Positions 9,537-19,123 of a stretch of 64,000 nucleotides of DNA are shown in pieces. The notes under the pieces are model-generated. The model saw only the letters and a program-made list of their open reading frames with translations. It was not told where the DNA came from and searched no databases. Numbering within the stretch: position 1 is the stretch's first letter; each line of letters opens with the position of its first letter. Made by a program: the position numbers and the translations under genes. The DNA comes from Paenibacillus sp. E222 (GTDB lineage Bacteria; Bacillota; Bacilli; Paenibacillales; Paenibacillaceae), in assembly GCF_013401555.1 (NCBI RefSeq), contig NZ_CP058552.1:2294001-2358000 (forward strand), read 5' to 3'.

Positions 9537-10520
9537 ATGAAGACTAAGGTTATACGTTATTATCGCTTCGGTGAGCCGAGCGAAGTGCTGTGCCTAGAGG
9601 AGAAGGAGTTAGTGCCCCCTGGCCCCGGTGAATTAGCAGTGAGGATGTGCTCTCGGCCTATTAATCCCTCAGATGTCATTCCTGTTCGAGGCGCATATCC
9701 GCATCGGACGGCATTGCCCGCTGTACCTGGGTTCGAGGGAGTTGGGGTAGTGGAGGCGGTAGGGCCGGGAGTATCCAATCAAATGTCGGGGCGGCGCGTC
9801 CTGCCGTTGAGAGGCGAGAACACGTGGCAAGAGGTGGTGAAAACGTTAGATCGACATGCGATCATTGTGCCTGATGATATTAATGATCAATCGGCAAGTC
9901 AGATCTACATTAACCCGATAACAGCTTGGCTGATATGTACGGATATGCTTAAGCTAACATACGGCGATACCTTGATTGTCAATGCCGGTGGTTCCGCAAT
10001 CGGGCGAATCTTCGCCCAATTATCGAAAATTCTGGGATTTCGTATGATTGCGCTCACAAGAAATGATCGCCATACGGCTGATTTATATCAACTTGGGGCG
10101 TTCTCTGTTGTAAATACGATGGAAGAGTTGCTACAGGAGAGAATTGCAGAGTTAACGGAGGAACGTGGCGCTACTGCGGCCGTCGACTGCATCGGAGGGG
10201 CAGATGGAGAGCAACTCGTGAGTTGTATAAGGCCGCATGGCACCGTAATAAGCGTCGGACTGCTCTCGGGTATCTCACCGTTATGGCATGAGGTGACCCG
10301 CGGAACGCAAGTTAACGTTAAACTCTTTTGGCTAAAGCATTGGGTAGAGCGATGTTCGCAAGAACGATGGGAACAGGTATTCAATGAAGTGATTCAGTTA
10401 GTTCGGGAAGGGCGGCTATGGATGGCAAACATTGGGGCGACGTTTGGGCTGGAAAATGTGAAACAGGCCATTGAAGTCTCTGAATCGAGCATCGAGGGAA
10501 AGGTTCTTCTATTAAGTTAA
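9537..10520 (+). CDS. MDR-family zinc-type alcohol dehydrogenase / quinone or 2-enoyl reductase-like protein
   Basis: A 327-residue medium-chain dehydrogenase/reductase. The GroES-like N-terminal domain contains SRPINPSDVIPVRGAYP and PGFEGVGVVEAVGPGV; the Rossmann segment is VNAGGSAIGRIFAQLSK (around residue 145-161), binding NADPH. The catalytic zinc-binding Cys and His residues of true alcohol dehydrogenases are not evident, so quinone oxidoreductase or enoyl-thioester reductase activity is more likely. The ATG at 9537 is preferred over an upstream in-frame codon because TTAGGAGA sits just before it. It is transcribed alone, between the terminator at 9434-9470 and a dyad at 10571-10604. The physiological substrate is unknown. 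Confidence 0.8.
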   Translation: MKTKVIRYYRFGEPSEVLCLEEKELVPPGPGELAVRMCSRPINPSDVIPVRGAYPHRTALPAVPGFEGVGVVEAVGPGVSNQMSGRRVLPLRGENTWQEVVKTLDRHAIIVPDDINDQSASQIYINPITAWLICTDMLKLTYGDTLIVNAGGSAIGRIFAQLSKILGFRMIALTRNDRHTADLYQLGAFSVVNTMEELLQERIAELTEERGATAAVDCIGGADGEQLVSCIRPHGTVISVGLLSGISPLWHEVTRGTQVNVKLFWLKHWVERCSQERWEQVFNEVIQLVREGRLWMANIGATFGLENVKQAIEVSESSIEGKVLLLS

Positions 10521-10570
10521 TGGTATAAAAAGTTAAAGGGTTGAAGCATAGGACGCTCTTCTTATTATGA

Positions 10571-10604
10571 GGTTAGCCAATAAATACTGGTTAATCTTTT
10601 TTTA
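10571..10604 (+). terminator. Possible terminator or operator dyad upstream of kduI
   Basis: GGTTAGCCA and TGGTTAATC can pair fully (two G-U pairs) across an 8-nt loop and are followed by seven T residues, which suits a terminator for the MDR gene. A promoter-like pair, TTGAAG (10541-10546) and TATTAT (10563-10568) with a 16-nt spacer, would place the dyad at the transcription start instead, so an operator role is also possible. Confidence 0.45.
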
Positions 10605-10635
10605 TTTTTCAAAAAAGGTACACAAAAGATACAAG

Positions 10636-10661
10636 ATGAACTAAAATGAACTTATATGAAC
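10636..10661 (+). promoter_or_regulatory. Three ATGAAC direct repeats phased at 10 bp upstream of kduI
   Basis: The hexamer ATGAAC occurs at 10636, 10646 and 10656, exactly one helical turn apart, ending 30 nt before the kduI start codon. Phased direct repeats are a known operator style for DeoR-family repressors such as IolR, and a DeoR-type gene lies in this operon, so an autoregulatory operator is a reasonable inference. Confidence 0.45.
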
Positions 10662-10690
10662 ATTATCTGACTAACGAAAGGAATGGATTA

Positions 10691-11533
10691 ATGATGCAAA
10701 ACCGTTATGCTGCACACCCAAATGAAGTGAAAAACTATGATACATCCCGTCTGCGCGAGGAATTCTTGATGGAACAACTGTTTGCAACAGATGAATTGGT
10801 GACCGTATACTCTCATGTGGATCGTTATATAGTAGGAACGGCTGTACCTCAAAGCAAGGATATTACACTTGAAGTGAATCTGAAGGATATTGGAACGAAC
10901 TTTTTCCTGGAGCGTCGTGAAATCGGTATCATTAATGTTGGAGGCCACGGAACAGTGACAGCCGACGGTCAAGGATACGAAATTGGTGCCAAGGAATGCC
11001 TGTACATCGGAAGAGGTGTAAAAGAAGTTGTGTTCAAGAGCAGCGGCAAGGATCAGCCGGCTCAGTTTTATTTTGTATCCACACCAGCTCACCACACGTA
11101 TCCAACAGTAAAAGCAACGCAAGAACAAGCTCAGCCGAACCACCTCGGCAGTATCGAAAGCTCGAACGAACGGACGATCTATCGCTATATCCACCAAGGA
11201 GAAGGCGGAATCCAGAGCTGTCAGCTGGTGATGGGTATTACGGAACTCGACAAGGGCAACATGTGGAATACCATGCCTGCACATACCCACAACCGCCGTT
11301 CCGAAGTATACTTGTATTTCAACCTGCCGGAAGATGGTGTCGTATTCCATATGATGGGCGAGCCAAACGAAACACGGCATTTGGTTGTGCGTGACCGTCA
11401 GGCCATCATCTCTCCTAGCTGGTCCATCCACAGTGGTGTTGGTACGAGCAGCTATACGTTCTGCTGGGCAATGGCTGGTGAAAACCAGACGTTCGAGGAT
11501 ATGGACGGCGTGGCGATGAAGGACCTGAAATAG
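10691..11533 (+). CDS. kduI: 5-dehydro-4-deoxy-D-glucuronate isomerase
   Basis: A 280-residue cupin enzyme converting 5-dehydro-4-deoxy-D-glucuronate to 3-deoxy-D-glycero-2,5-hexodiulosonate in pectin and uronate breakdown. The N-terminus (RYAAHPNEVKNYDTSRLREE) matches the family opening, and the metal-binding cupin region is visible in NTMPAHTHNRRSEVYLYFN with its His and Glu ligands. The length equals the ~278 residues of E. coli KduI when the ATG at 10691 is used; AAAGGA lies 8 nt upstream. It heads a four-gene operon with a DeoR regulator, kduD and a sugar isomerase. Confidence 0.95.
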   Translation: MMQNRYAAHPNEVKNYDTSRLREEFLMEQLFATDELVTVYSHVDRYIVGTAVPQSKDITLEVNLKDIGTNFFLERREIGIINVGGHGTVTADGQGYEIGAKECLYIGRGVKEVVFKSSGKDQPAQFYFVSTPAHHTYPTVKATQEQAQPNHLGSIESSNERTIYRYIHQGEGGIQSCQLVMGITELDKGNMWNTMPAHTHNRRSEVYLYFNLPEDGVVFHMMGEPNETRHLVVRDRQAIISPSWSIHSGVGTSSYTFCWAMAGENQTFEDMDGVAMKDLK

Positions 11534-11570
11534 GCGCGTAAATTCCAAAGAAACAGGAAGTTGATCTGTG

Positions 11571-12329
11571 ATGAATCCATTGAAAAGACATGAAAAAATT
11601 ATGGAGGCTCTGCTGGAACGGCAGGAAGTCACCGTTAGTGATCTGAGTGAACTGCTGCAGGTGACGGGCAAGACCGTGCGGGAGGATCTCGATAAGCTGG
11701 AAGGCATGGGATTGCTCGTACGTGTCCATGGGGGGGCGATGCTGGCTCAGAACGACCAGTATGGCATCCTGACGAGTCGAGGGGCTACGGAAAAGCATCA
11801 TTCGGAGAAAACGGAGATTGCCGAGCGAGCCCTTGCTTATATCCGGCCAGGAGATATTGTTGCGCTGGACGGCGGAAGCACCACGTTGGAGATGGCGAAG
11901 CGTATGGACAATCAGCCCATTACCGTGGTAACCAATGATCTGTTCATTATTGCTGAGCTGACCAAAAAGGAGCAGGTGCGACTGGTTGTGCCCGGCGGAG
12001 CAAGAGTCCGCAATATGCTGGTGGGAGACGATACAGCTGCCTTCATTTCCGGTCTCAACATTCACAAAGCGTTTATCTCAACGACGGCACTTCATCCGGA
12101 ATTTGGACTTTCTATATATACAGGCGATCTGGTGCCGCTAAAAAAAGCAATGATCTCTGCTTCACAGCAGGTCTATGGCGTCGTGGATCATTATAAATTC
12201 GGACAATTTGCCCTTCGGACTTTTGCACACTGTTCGGAGTTGGACTGCATCATCAGCGACAGTCGCTTGGATGAGGAGACAGCAGCCCTTTACAGGCAAA
12301 ATGGTATCGAAGTGGATTATCAGAGCTGA
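11571..12329 (+). CDS. DeoR-family transcriptional regulator
   Basis: A 252-residue sugar-responsive regulator. The N-terminal winged helix contains the DeoR signature (VTVSDLSELLQVTGKTVRED followed by KLEGMGLLVRVHGGA, residues ~18-55). The C-terminal sensor domain has the phosphosugar-binding loop DGGSTTLEMAKRM and the usual VTNDLFIIAEL and GDDTAAFISGLNIHKAFIS segments. A GTG at 11568 is an alternative start; AGGAAG precedes both. Placed between kduI and kduD, it most likely controls this operon, with a KDG-type phosphorylated intermediate as possible inducer. The phased repeats at 10636-10661 are candidate binding sites. Confidence 0.9.
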   Translation: MNPLKRHEKIMEALLERQEVTVSDLSELLQVTGKTVREDLDKLEGMGLLVRVHGGAMLAQNDQYGILTSRGATEKHHSEKTEIAERALAYIRPGDIVALDGGSTTLEMAKRMDNQPITVVTNDLFIIAELTKKEQVRLVVPGGARVRNMLVGDDTAAFISGLNIHKAFISTTALHPEFGLSIYTGDLVPLKKAMISASQQVYGVVDHYKFGQFALRTFAHCSELDCIISDSRLDEETAALYRQNGIEVDYQS

Positions 12330-12411
12330 TCTTCAGTTTCACAGTGGTTACATGACTGCCGAGGCTGAATGACACGGTTTGCAACTCAATAACCATGCGG
12401 AGGAATCATTC

Positions 12412-13164
12412 ATGAACCCATTTGATTTAAGCGGACAAGTTGCACTTGTCACTGGTACATCAGGAGGTCTTGGACAAGGAATGGCGATTGGTCTTGCGGA
12501 AGCCGGGGCAGATGTTGTGCTGGTGTCTTACTCCAATCCATCGGAAACAGCACGTGCTATTGAGGCTCTCGGACGCAAAGCGTATGTGATTGAAGCTGAT
12601 TTGAGCCGTGAGGATGAACTGACCGGGGTGTTTGAAAAGGCATTAGCCTTTCAGGGGAGAATTGATATTCTGGTCAATAATGCGGGAATTATTCGTCGTA
12701 CACCTGCAGCCGATCACGGTCAGCAGGACTGGCATGATGTCATAGGTCTTAACCTGAATACGGTATTTTTCCTGAGCCAGTTGGCCGGCAGACATATGAT
12801 TGAACGGGGAAGTGGCAAGATCATTAACATTGCCTCCATGCTGTCTTATCAGGGTGGAATTAATGTACCGGGATACACGGCCAGTAAACATGGGGTAGCC
12901 GGTTTAACGAAAGCACTCGCAAATGAATGGGCAGGCAAAGGTGTTCAGATCAACGGGATTGCACCAGGCTACATGGAAACAGACAATACGACTCAGATTC
13001 GCGCCGATGAGAATCGGTATCGTGACATCACGGCACGGATTCCGGCTGGACGCTGGGGAACACCTGAGGATCTGAAAGGTCCGGTTGTTTTCCTGGCATC
13101 GGCGGCATCGGACTATTTGAATGGTCATGTACTGAATGTGGATGGCGGCTGGATGGCTCGTTAA
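12412..13164 (+). CDS. kduD: 2-deoxy-D-gluconate 3-dehydrogenase (2-dehydro-3-deoxy-D-gluconate 5-dehydrogenase)
   Basis: A 250-residue short-chain dehydrogenase/reductase. The nucleotide-binding motif is TGTSGGLGQGMAIGL near residue 15, followed by NNAGI (around residue 88) and the catalytic Ser, Tyr and Lys in INIASMLSYQGG and PGYTASKHG. In the Kdu pathway it acts after KduI, reducing or oxidising the C5 keto group to give KDG with NAD(H). The ATG at 12412 follows CGGAGGA with good spacing; an in-frame codon 33 nt earlier is rejected because it precedes that site. It sits 82 nt after the DeoR gene in the same direction. Confidence 0.93.
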   Translation: MNPFDLSGQVALVTGTSGGLGQGMAIGLAEAGADVVLVSYSNPSETARAIEALGRKAYVIEADLSREDELTGVFEKALAFQGRIDILVNNAGIIRRTPAADHGQQDWHDVIGLNLNTVFFLSQLAGRHMIERGSGKIINIASMLSYQGGINVPGYTASKHGVAGLTKALANEWAGKGVQINGIAPGYMETDNTTQIRADENRYRDITARIPAGRWGTPEDLKGPVVFLASAASDYLNGHVLNVDGGWMAR

Positions 13165-13199
13165 TCCTGTCAGTGATCAATGGCAAAGGAGGCAGTGAT

Positions 13200-14045
13200 A
13201 TGAAACTTGGTATTCTTGCGCATACGTTTGGTAAACAGCCTACAGCGCAGCTTGCACAGACTATCGCGGATAACGGATTCAATTCGGTACAGTTGGCATT
13301 AGCCAAGGCGTTATCGGATGTGGACTCGTCCAATGGCAAGCTGAGCCCTGGACTGGCGAATGAGATCGGAGATCAATTTGCACAGCGCGGAGTCAAGATT
13401 GCGGTACTAGGCTGCTATATTAACCCGATTGATCCTGATCCTGTGGCCCGTCGTGCAGACATTGATCGATTCAAGGAGCATCTGCGTTATGCCCGAGATT
13501 TCGGTTGCAGCATGGTGGCAACGGAGACGGGGGGCCTGGATACGTATCGCGACTCTCATCCAGACGGATATGAAGAAAAGGCGTGGACGGTGCTGCGGGA
13601 GACGGTAGAGGAACTGGTGGAAGAGGCGGAAAAGTGGGGCGTTCATGCGGCGATCGAGCCTGTATCTACCCATACACTTCATACGCGTGAACATATGATT
13701 CGTCTGTTTGAAGAAATTCCTTCATCCAATCTGGGCATGCTGTTCGATCCTTGTAATCTGATCAAACAACCGCATGTGGCTGATCAGCCCGCATTCCTGC
13801 GTGAAGTGATGGAAACGCTGTATCAGCGCATCATTGTCATTCATGCCAAAGATGTGGCTTTCAATGCACAGGGTGATAAGTTCAATCCGGTGCCGGGTGA
13901 GGGCATTCTGGATTACCCGTTATTTTTTGAACTATTGAAGACGTATAAACCACATATCGATATTTCACTAGAAGGGGTAACGGCGGAGGAAGCTGTTCCA
14001 GCGGCCAAGCATTTACGTGAGATATGGAGTGGCGTTCGGGTATAA
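13200..14045 (+). CDS. Sugar phosphate isomerase/epimerase (xylose isomerase-like TIM barrel)
   Basis: A 281-residue member of the AP-endonuclease family 2 fold. Metal-ligand and barrel motifs are visible: VATETGGLDTYRDSHPDGYE, AAIEPVSTHTLHTREHM, LGMLFDPCNLI and VIHAKDVAF, then ISLEGVTAEEAVPAAKHL. Such enzymes isomerise or epimerise keto-sugars or their phosphates with a divalent metal. The ATG at 13200 follows AAAGGAGG. It lies 35 nt after kduD and closes the operon before the terminator at 14099-14127. The substrate is unknown; by context it may feed another uronate or hexulosonate into the Kdu route. Confidence 0.85.
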   Translation: MKLGILAHTFGKQPTAQLAQTIADNGFNSVQLALAKALSDVDSSNGKLSPGLANEIGDQFAQRGVKIAVLGCYINPIDPDPVARRADIDRFKEHLRYARDFGCSMVATETGGLDTYRDSHPDGYEEKAWTVLRETVEELVEEAEKWGVHAAIEPVSTHTLHTREHMIRLFEEIPSSNLGMLFDPCNLIKQPHVADQPAFLREVMETLYQRIIVIHAKDVAFNAQGDKFNPVPGEGILDYPLFFELLKTYKPHIDISLEGVTAEEAVPAAKHLREIWSGVRV

Positions 14046-14098
14046 ACGGTAAAGAGTCGGCAGCAGCCTGGCAGTTGAATCGTTGCAAAAAGTTCCGG

Positions 14099-14127
14099 AA
14101 AACCTTTGCGGGAGCAAAGGTTTTTTT
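14099..14127 (+). terminator. Rho-independent terminator of the kdu operon
   Basis: AAAACCTTTGC pairs perfectly with GCAAAGGTTTT around a short loop and runs into seven T residues. Confidence 0.9.
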
Positions 14128-14236
14128 GGTATAGCGGTCCTCGTAGTACATAATTAATATTTCTTATCGGAAAAATCGGAAATACTTCTTTTCAAAAGCG
14201 ACATCTTGTGAGAGAATATGGAAAACATACGCCACC

Positions 14237-14248
14237 ATGTCATGACAT
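14237..14248. promoter_or_regulatory. 12-bp perfect palindrome upstream of metY
   Basis: ATGTCATGACAT is self-complementary and lies 44 nt before the metY start, where an operator would be expected. No SAM-riboswitch motif is visible in this leader. The regulator is unknown. Confidence 0.3.
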
Positions 14249-14271
14249 CTAGGGAATAGCCAAACGTATAA

Positions 14272-15600
<1,329 letters not shown>

Positions 15601-15630
15601 TTCATAACGTTAATAAATCCATTACCACGA

Positions 15631-15662
15631 GCCGCTTGTCCTTATGGACGAGTGGCTTTTTT
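15631..15662 (+). terminator. Rho-independent terminator after metY
   Basis: GCCGCTTGTCC pairs with GGACGAGTGGC (with G-U pairs) over a TTAT loop, followed by six T residues. Confidence 0.85.
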
Positions 15663-15691
15663 AATTTGCATCGGCTAAGATGAAAAACCTA

Positions 15692-15720
15692 TTTACAAAT
15701 GCAGAGCACAGGCATATAAT
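15692..15720 (+). promoter_or_regulatory. Sigma-A promoter of the metal ATPase gene
   Basis: TTTACA (15692-15697), a 17-nt spacer and a perfect TATAAT (15715-15720). Transcription would start near 15727 and give a leader of about 230 nt containing the Fur-type sites and a perfect hairpin. Confidence 0.7.
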
Positions 15721-15761
15721 GAAGCTAAAGTTGTATTAGGTAAAAAAAATTGCATAAGTAC

Positions 15762-15792
15762 AAAAATGATTATCATTCTCATTCAAAATGAG
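15762..15792. promoter_or_regulatory. Fur-type operator array
   Basis: AATGATTATCATTCTC (15765-15780) lies in a 19-mer matching 16 of 19 positions of the classical Fur box, and CTCATTCAAAATGAG (15778-15792) is an overlapping second dyad. The array lies just downstream of the predicted promoter and before a P1B-4 ATPase, a family whose Bacillus and Listeria members (PfeT, FrvA) are under Fur/PerR control. Confidence 0.7.
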
Positions 15793-15812
15793 TTTGAAAA
15801 TCATTCAATAAC

Positions 15813-15843
15813 CATGCTGCTGCGGGATTCCCGCAGCAGCATG
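15813..15843. other. Perfect 15-bp hairpin in the leader of the metal ATPase
   Basis: CATGCTGCTGCGGGA is followed, after one base, by its exact reverse complement. It is GC-rich, falls inside the predicted transcript leader, and is followed nine bases later by a run of five T, so it could be an attenuator, an early terminator or an mRNA-stability structure. Confidence 0.65.
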
Positions 15844-15959
15844 TGTCATTTTTAGGGTATTAACAATGGCTCTCATTCTCAATACGACTTCAAAAAAGGG
15901 GACATGGATGCAGCAAAATGCAATCCACAACCCGACAATCAGAAAGGATTGTGATTCAT

Positions 15960-17972
15960 ATGCAAGCGATACATCAACCTATTCAAACCAAAGCGAAAGC
16001 TGAACAGCGCTCTGCCAACACACCAGGTCCGGGCCGGGGGCGCAAACCAGATTTTCGGTCCATGCTGCGCAACAAGGAAATGCAAGCTGCACTGGGCAGT
16101 GGACTTTTGATGCTTATTGCCTGGGTGACGGCATCATGGTCTAATCCGTTATCCGTAGTACTGTATATTGTTGCTTATGCCATAGGTGGATGGACCAAGG
16201 CCAAAGAAGGCATAGAGACTTTGGTCAAGGATCGTGATCTCGATGTGAACCTGCTCATGATTGCAGCAGCGTTGGGAGCGGCAGCCATCGGCTACTGGAA
16301 TGAAGGCGCCATGCTGATCTTTATTTTTGCGTTAAGTGGTGCACTCGAAAGCTATGCAACGGAGCGTAGTCACAAAGATATTTCATCGCTGCTGGCGCTC
16401 AAACCGGAAACGGCGCTGCGTATTGAGGACGGGAAAATGAATCTTGTATCCATCGATGATTTGCAGCCGGGGGATCTGTTGCTGGTCAAACCGGGCGAAC
16501 TGGTTCCGGCAGATGGTGTCGTGTACCGGGGTAGCTCTTTTATCAATCAGGCCTCGATTACAGGCGAATCCTTACCTGTAGACAAAATTGCTGGTGACGA
16601 AGTATTTGCAGGTACCGTGAACGGCGAAGGCGCTCTATATGTGGAGGTAACCAAATCCGCTGAAGGATCGTTGTTTGGCAAAATTATTAAACTCGTGGAA
16701 GAGGCGCAGACGGAAATGCCGGATTCCCAACGCTTTATTGAACGATTCGAGGGGATATACGCGCGTATTGTTGTCGCCGTAACGGTGCTGGTTATTGTGG
16801 CAACACCGTTATTGCTTGGTTGGACATGGAATGATGCGTTTTACAAAGCAATGGTCTTTCTCGTTGTCGCTTCACCTTGTGCCCTGGTTTCTTCCATTAT
16901 GCCGGTCATGTTATCAGCGATGTCCAGCAGTGCACGTCGCGGTATTCTCTTCAAGGGTGGCGCTCATGTGGAGAACATGGCCCAGACCCAGGTGGTTGCT
17001 TTTGATAAAACGGGGACATTGACGATGGGTACACCACAGGTGACCGATATTATAACGGCAGACGGATATGACCGGGCTCAGTTGTTGGGTGCGGTAGCTG
17101 CCATTGAGAATCTTTCGATGCACCCACTGGCTCGGGCCATTGTGGAGCAGGCAAGCAAGGAGGACCTCAACCTCCCAATTGCTGAACAGGTTCAGGCGCT
17201 GACGGGCTGGGGGATTGAGGGGAAAGTAGACGGTGTGCTCTGGAAAATTGGCAAAACGGATGAGTTAGATACGCATCATATCAGTGAGGTAAATAACGCA
17301 AATCATATAGAGAAGCAATTAGGTGCTTGTGATATGAATGATCTTGCTGTGTGGCATGGCATACGTGCCCAACTTGAGGGAGAAGGCAAGACCGTGTCTG
17401 CCATAACAGCGAACGGGAAGATGGCCGGACTGATCGCGATGAGGGACACTGTGCGCCCACAAGCGGCCGCAGCGGTAAAAATGCTGGAAGCGATGGGTGT
17501 GAAGGTGGCTATGCTGACAGGTGATCGTCCTGAATCGGCAGCAGTAATCGCCCGTGAGACAGGTGTGAGCCTAGTGTACGCAGGTCTGTTGCCCGAAGAT
17601 AAAGTGAAGCAGGTGCATCTACTTCGCGAACAGTATGGGCAAGTGTTAATGGTTGGGGATGGTGTGAATGATGCGCCTGCACTTGCAGCGGCAACGGTTG
17701 GCATGGGGATGGGGGTATCAGGCAGCGGCACGGCACTGGAAGTAGCGGATGTTGTACTGATGAATGACAATATTGAAGAAATCGCCTGGGTGATCAGGCA
17801 AGCTCGCCGGGCCCAGCGGACGGTGAAGCAGAATATGTTTTTTGCCATCACGGTAATTCTGGCTCTAATCGCGGGTAACTTCTTACAAGATGTTGCATTG
17901 CCATTGGGCGTGGTAGGCCATGAGGGCAGCACGATCCTGGTTATTCTGAATGGACTAAGACTGCTGCGGTAA
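15960..17972 (+). CDS. P1B-4 type metal-exporting ATPase (Fe2+/Co2+ efflux, PfeT-like)
   Basis: A 670-residue P-type ATPase. The phosphorylation site is DKTGTLTMGTP (Asp349), the actuator motif is TGES and the hinge is MVGDGVNDAPALAAA. The metal site is diagnostic: VASPCALVSS (Ser305-Pro-Cys) in membrane helix 4 and HEGST (His654) in the last helix, the P1B-4 signature; no N-terminal CxxC domain is present. P1B-4 pumps export Fe2+, Co2+ or related ions, and the upstream Fur-type sites favour iron, as for PfeT. The start is uncertain: ATG 15960 follows AAAGGA by 11 nt, while ATG 15918 would add 14 residues. A CadA-type Zn/Cd pump is less likely because CPC and CxxC are absent. Confidence 0.88.
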   Translation: MQAIHQPIQTKAKAEQRSANTPGPGRGRKPDFRSMLRNKEMQAALGSGLLMLIAWVTASWSNPLSVVLYIVAYAIGGWTKAKEGIETLVKDRDLDVNLLMIAAALGAAAIGYWNEGAMLIFIFALSGALESYATERSHKDISSLLALKPETALRIEDGKMNLVSIDDLQPGDLLLVKPGELVPADGVVYRGSSFINQASITGESLPVDKIAGDEVFAGTVNGEGALYVEVTKSAEGSLFGKIIKLVEEAQTEMPDSQRFIERFEGIYARIVVAVTVLVIVATPLLLGWTWNDAFYKAMVFLVVASPCALVSSIMPVMLSAMSSSARRGILFKGGAHVENMAQTQVVAFDKTGTLTMGTPQVTDIITADGYDRAQLLGAVAAIENLSMHPLARAIVEQASKEDLNLPIAEQVQALTGWGIEGKVDGVLWKIGKTDELDTHHISEVNNANHIEKQLGACDMNDLAVWHGIRAQLEGEGKTVSAITANGKMAGLIAMRDTVRPQAAAAVKMLEAMGVKVAMLTGDRPESAAVIARETGVSLVYAGLLPEDKVKQVHLLREQYGQVLMVGDGVNDAPALAAATVGMGMGVSGSGTALEVADVVLMNDNIEEIAWVIRQARRAQRTVKQNMFFAITVILALIAGNFLQDVALPLGVVGHEGSTILVILNGLRLLR

Positions 17973-18153
17973 GTAAATCCATTTGAAAACGACGGCGTTT
18001 GAACCTTGGGTCAGCGGGTAATGATTCGAAGAGACGATTCCAGAGGAACGTTCCACACGGAATATGACTTAGGGAACGTTGTTATTACAACATTACCAAG
18101 CAGATCGGTAATTTGCCGCTGCAACGATATGACAATCAAGGGAGCTGTGAATA

Positions 18154-18969
18154 ATGGGACGTTACGTACAAGTGGAACCGAATGTGAGTGTATTTGTTGA
18201 AGATATTGGTCAAGGAACACCGGTTGTCTTTTTGCACGGCTGGCCAGTTAATTATAAAATGTTCGAATATCAATTAAATGTACTGCCGAATCAAGGCATT
18301 CGTGCGATTGCAATAGATTTCAGAGGTTATGGCAAGTCGGACGCTCCGTCCACAGGTTATGACTACGACCGGATGGCGGACGATGTTCGTGCCGTAATCG
18401 ATGACCTGGAGTTGACCGACGTGGTGCTTGCAGGCTTCTCCATGGGTGGAGCGATTGCCGTGCATTATATGGCCCGCCATGCGGGACATGGTGTATCCAA
18501 GCTGGCACTATTGTCTGCGGCGGCACCAGTGTTCACGCAGCGTGAGGGTTATCCATATGGACTTACTCCGGCGCAGCTCACCGAGCAGATTATTGAGCCA
18601 ATCTTCGCAGATCGTCCGAAGCTGCTGGAGACGTTTGGCGGCATGTTTTTCGCGAAGCAGCACAGCCAGCCGTTTATGGATTGGTTCCATGCACTCGGTA
18701 TGGAAGCCTCGTCTTACGCTACGATCTCCAGTGCAATTGCACTGCGAGATGAGGATTTGCGAGGTGACCTGAGTTCGATTCAGGTACCTACAGCCATTTT
18801 GCACGGGAAGAAGGATGAGATATGTCCGTTTGAATTCGCCGAGGAGATGCACAAAGGCATTGCCGGTTCTCAATTGATTGCTTTTGAGGAGAGCGGTCAC
18901 GGGGCGTTCTATGATGAATTGGAAAAATTCAATGCCGAACTGATTCGATTTATCAAATCCGGAATCTGA
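18154..18969 (+). CDS. Alpha/beta hydrolase (non-heme peroxidase/esterase type)
   Basis: A 271-residue cytoplasmic hydrolase with the oxyanion motif VVFLHGWPVN, the nucleophile elbow GFSMGG (Ser96), an acid Asp in ILHGKKDEICPFE and the catalytic His in ESGHGAFYDE. The pattern resembles the chloroperoxidase/arylesterase group. AAGGGAGCT precedes the ATG. It lies 181 nt after the metal ATPase; the gap contains small inverted repeats (for example ATTACC near 18092 and GGTAAT near 18108) that may be operator-like. Substrate unknown. Confidence 0.85.
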   Translation: MGRYVQVEPNVSVFVEDIGQGTPVVFLHGWPVNYKMFEYQLNVLPNQGIRAIAIDFRGYGKSDAPSTGYDYDRMADDVRAVIDDLELTDVVLAGFSMGGAIAVHYMARHAGHGVSKLALLSAAAPVFTQREGYPYGLTPAQLTEQIIEPIFADRPKLLETFGGMFFAKQHSQPFMDWFHALGMEASSYATISSAIALRDEDLRGDLSSIQVPTAILHGKKDEICPFEFAEEMHKGIAGSQLIAFEESGHGAFYDELEKFNAELIRFIKSGI

Positions 18970-19034
18970 TCGTTAATCGACCTTTACAGATCGTTTCAAC
19001 TATTCATTGAATCTTCATTTGTGAACAAAAAAAG

Positions 19035-19076
19035 AACCTGGAAGTTCAGCGAGCTGCTGTGCTTTCAGGTTTTTTT
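19035..19076. terminator. Bidirectional terminator between the hydrolase and ZIP genes
   Basis: AACCTGGAAG pairs with CTTTCAGGTT, with an inner CAGC/GCTG stem; T runs follow on both strands, serving the converging genes. Confidence 0.8.
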
Positions 19077-19123
19077 GCCGTCCATTCTTGTGTTCATGTG
19101 GGGGCTGTTCTTTGTTCTTTCCA

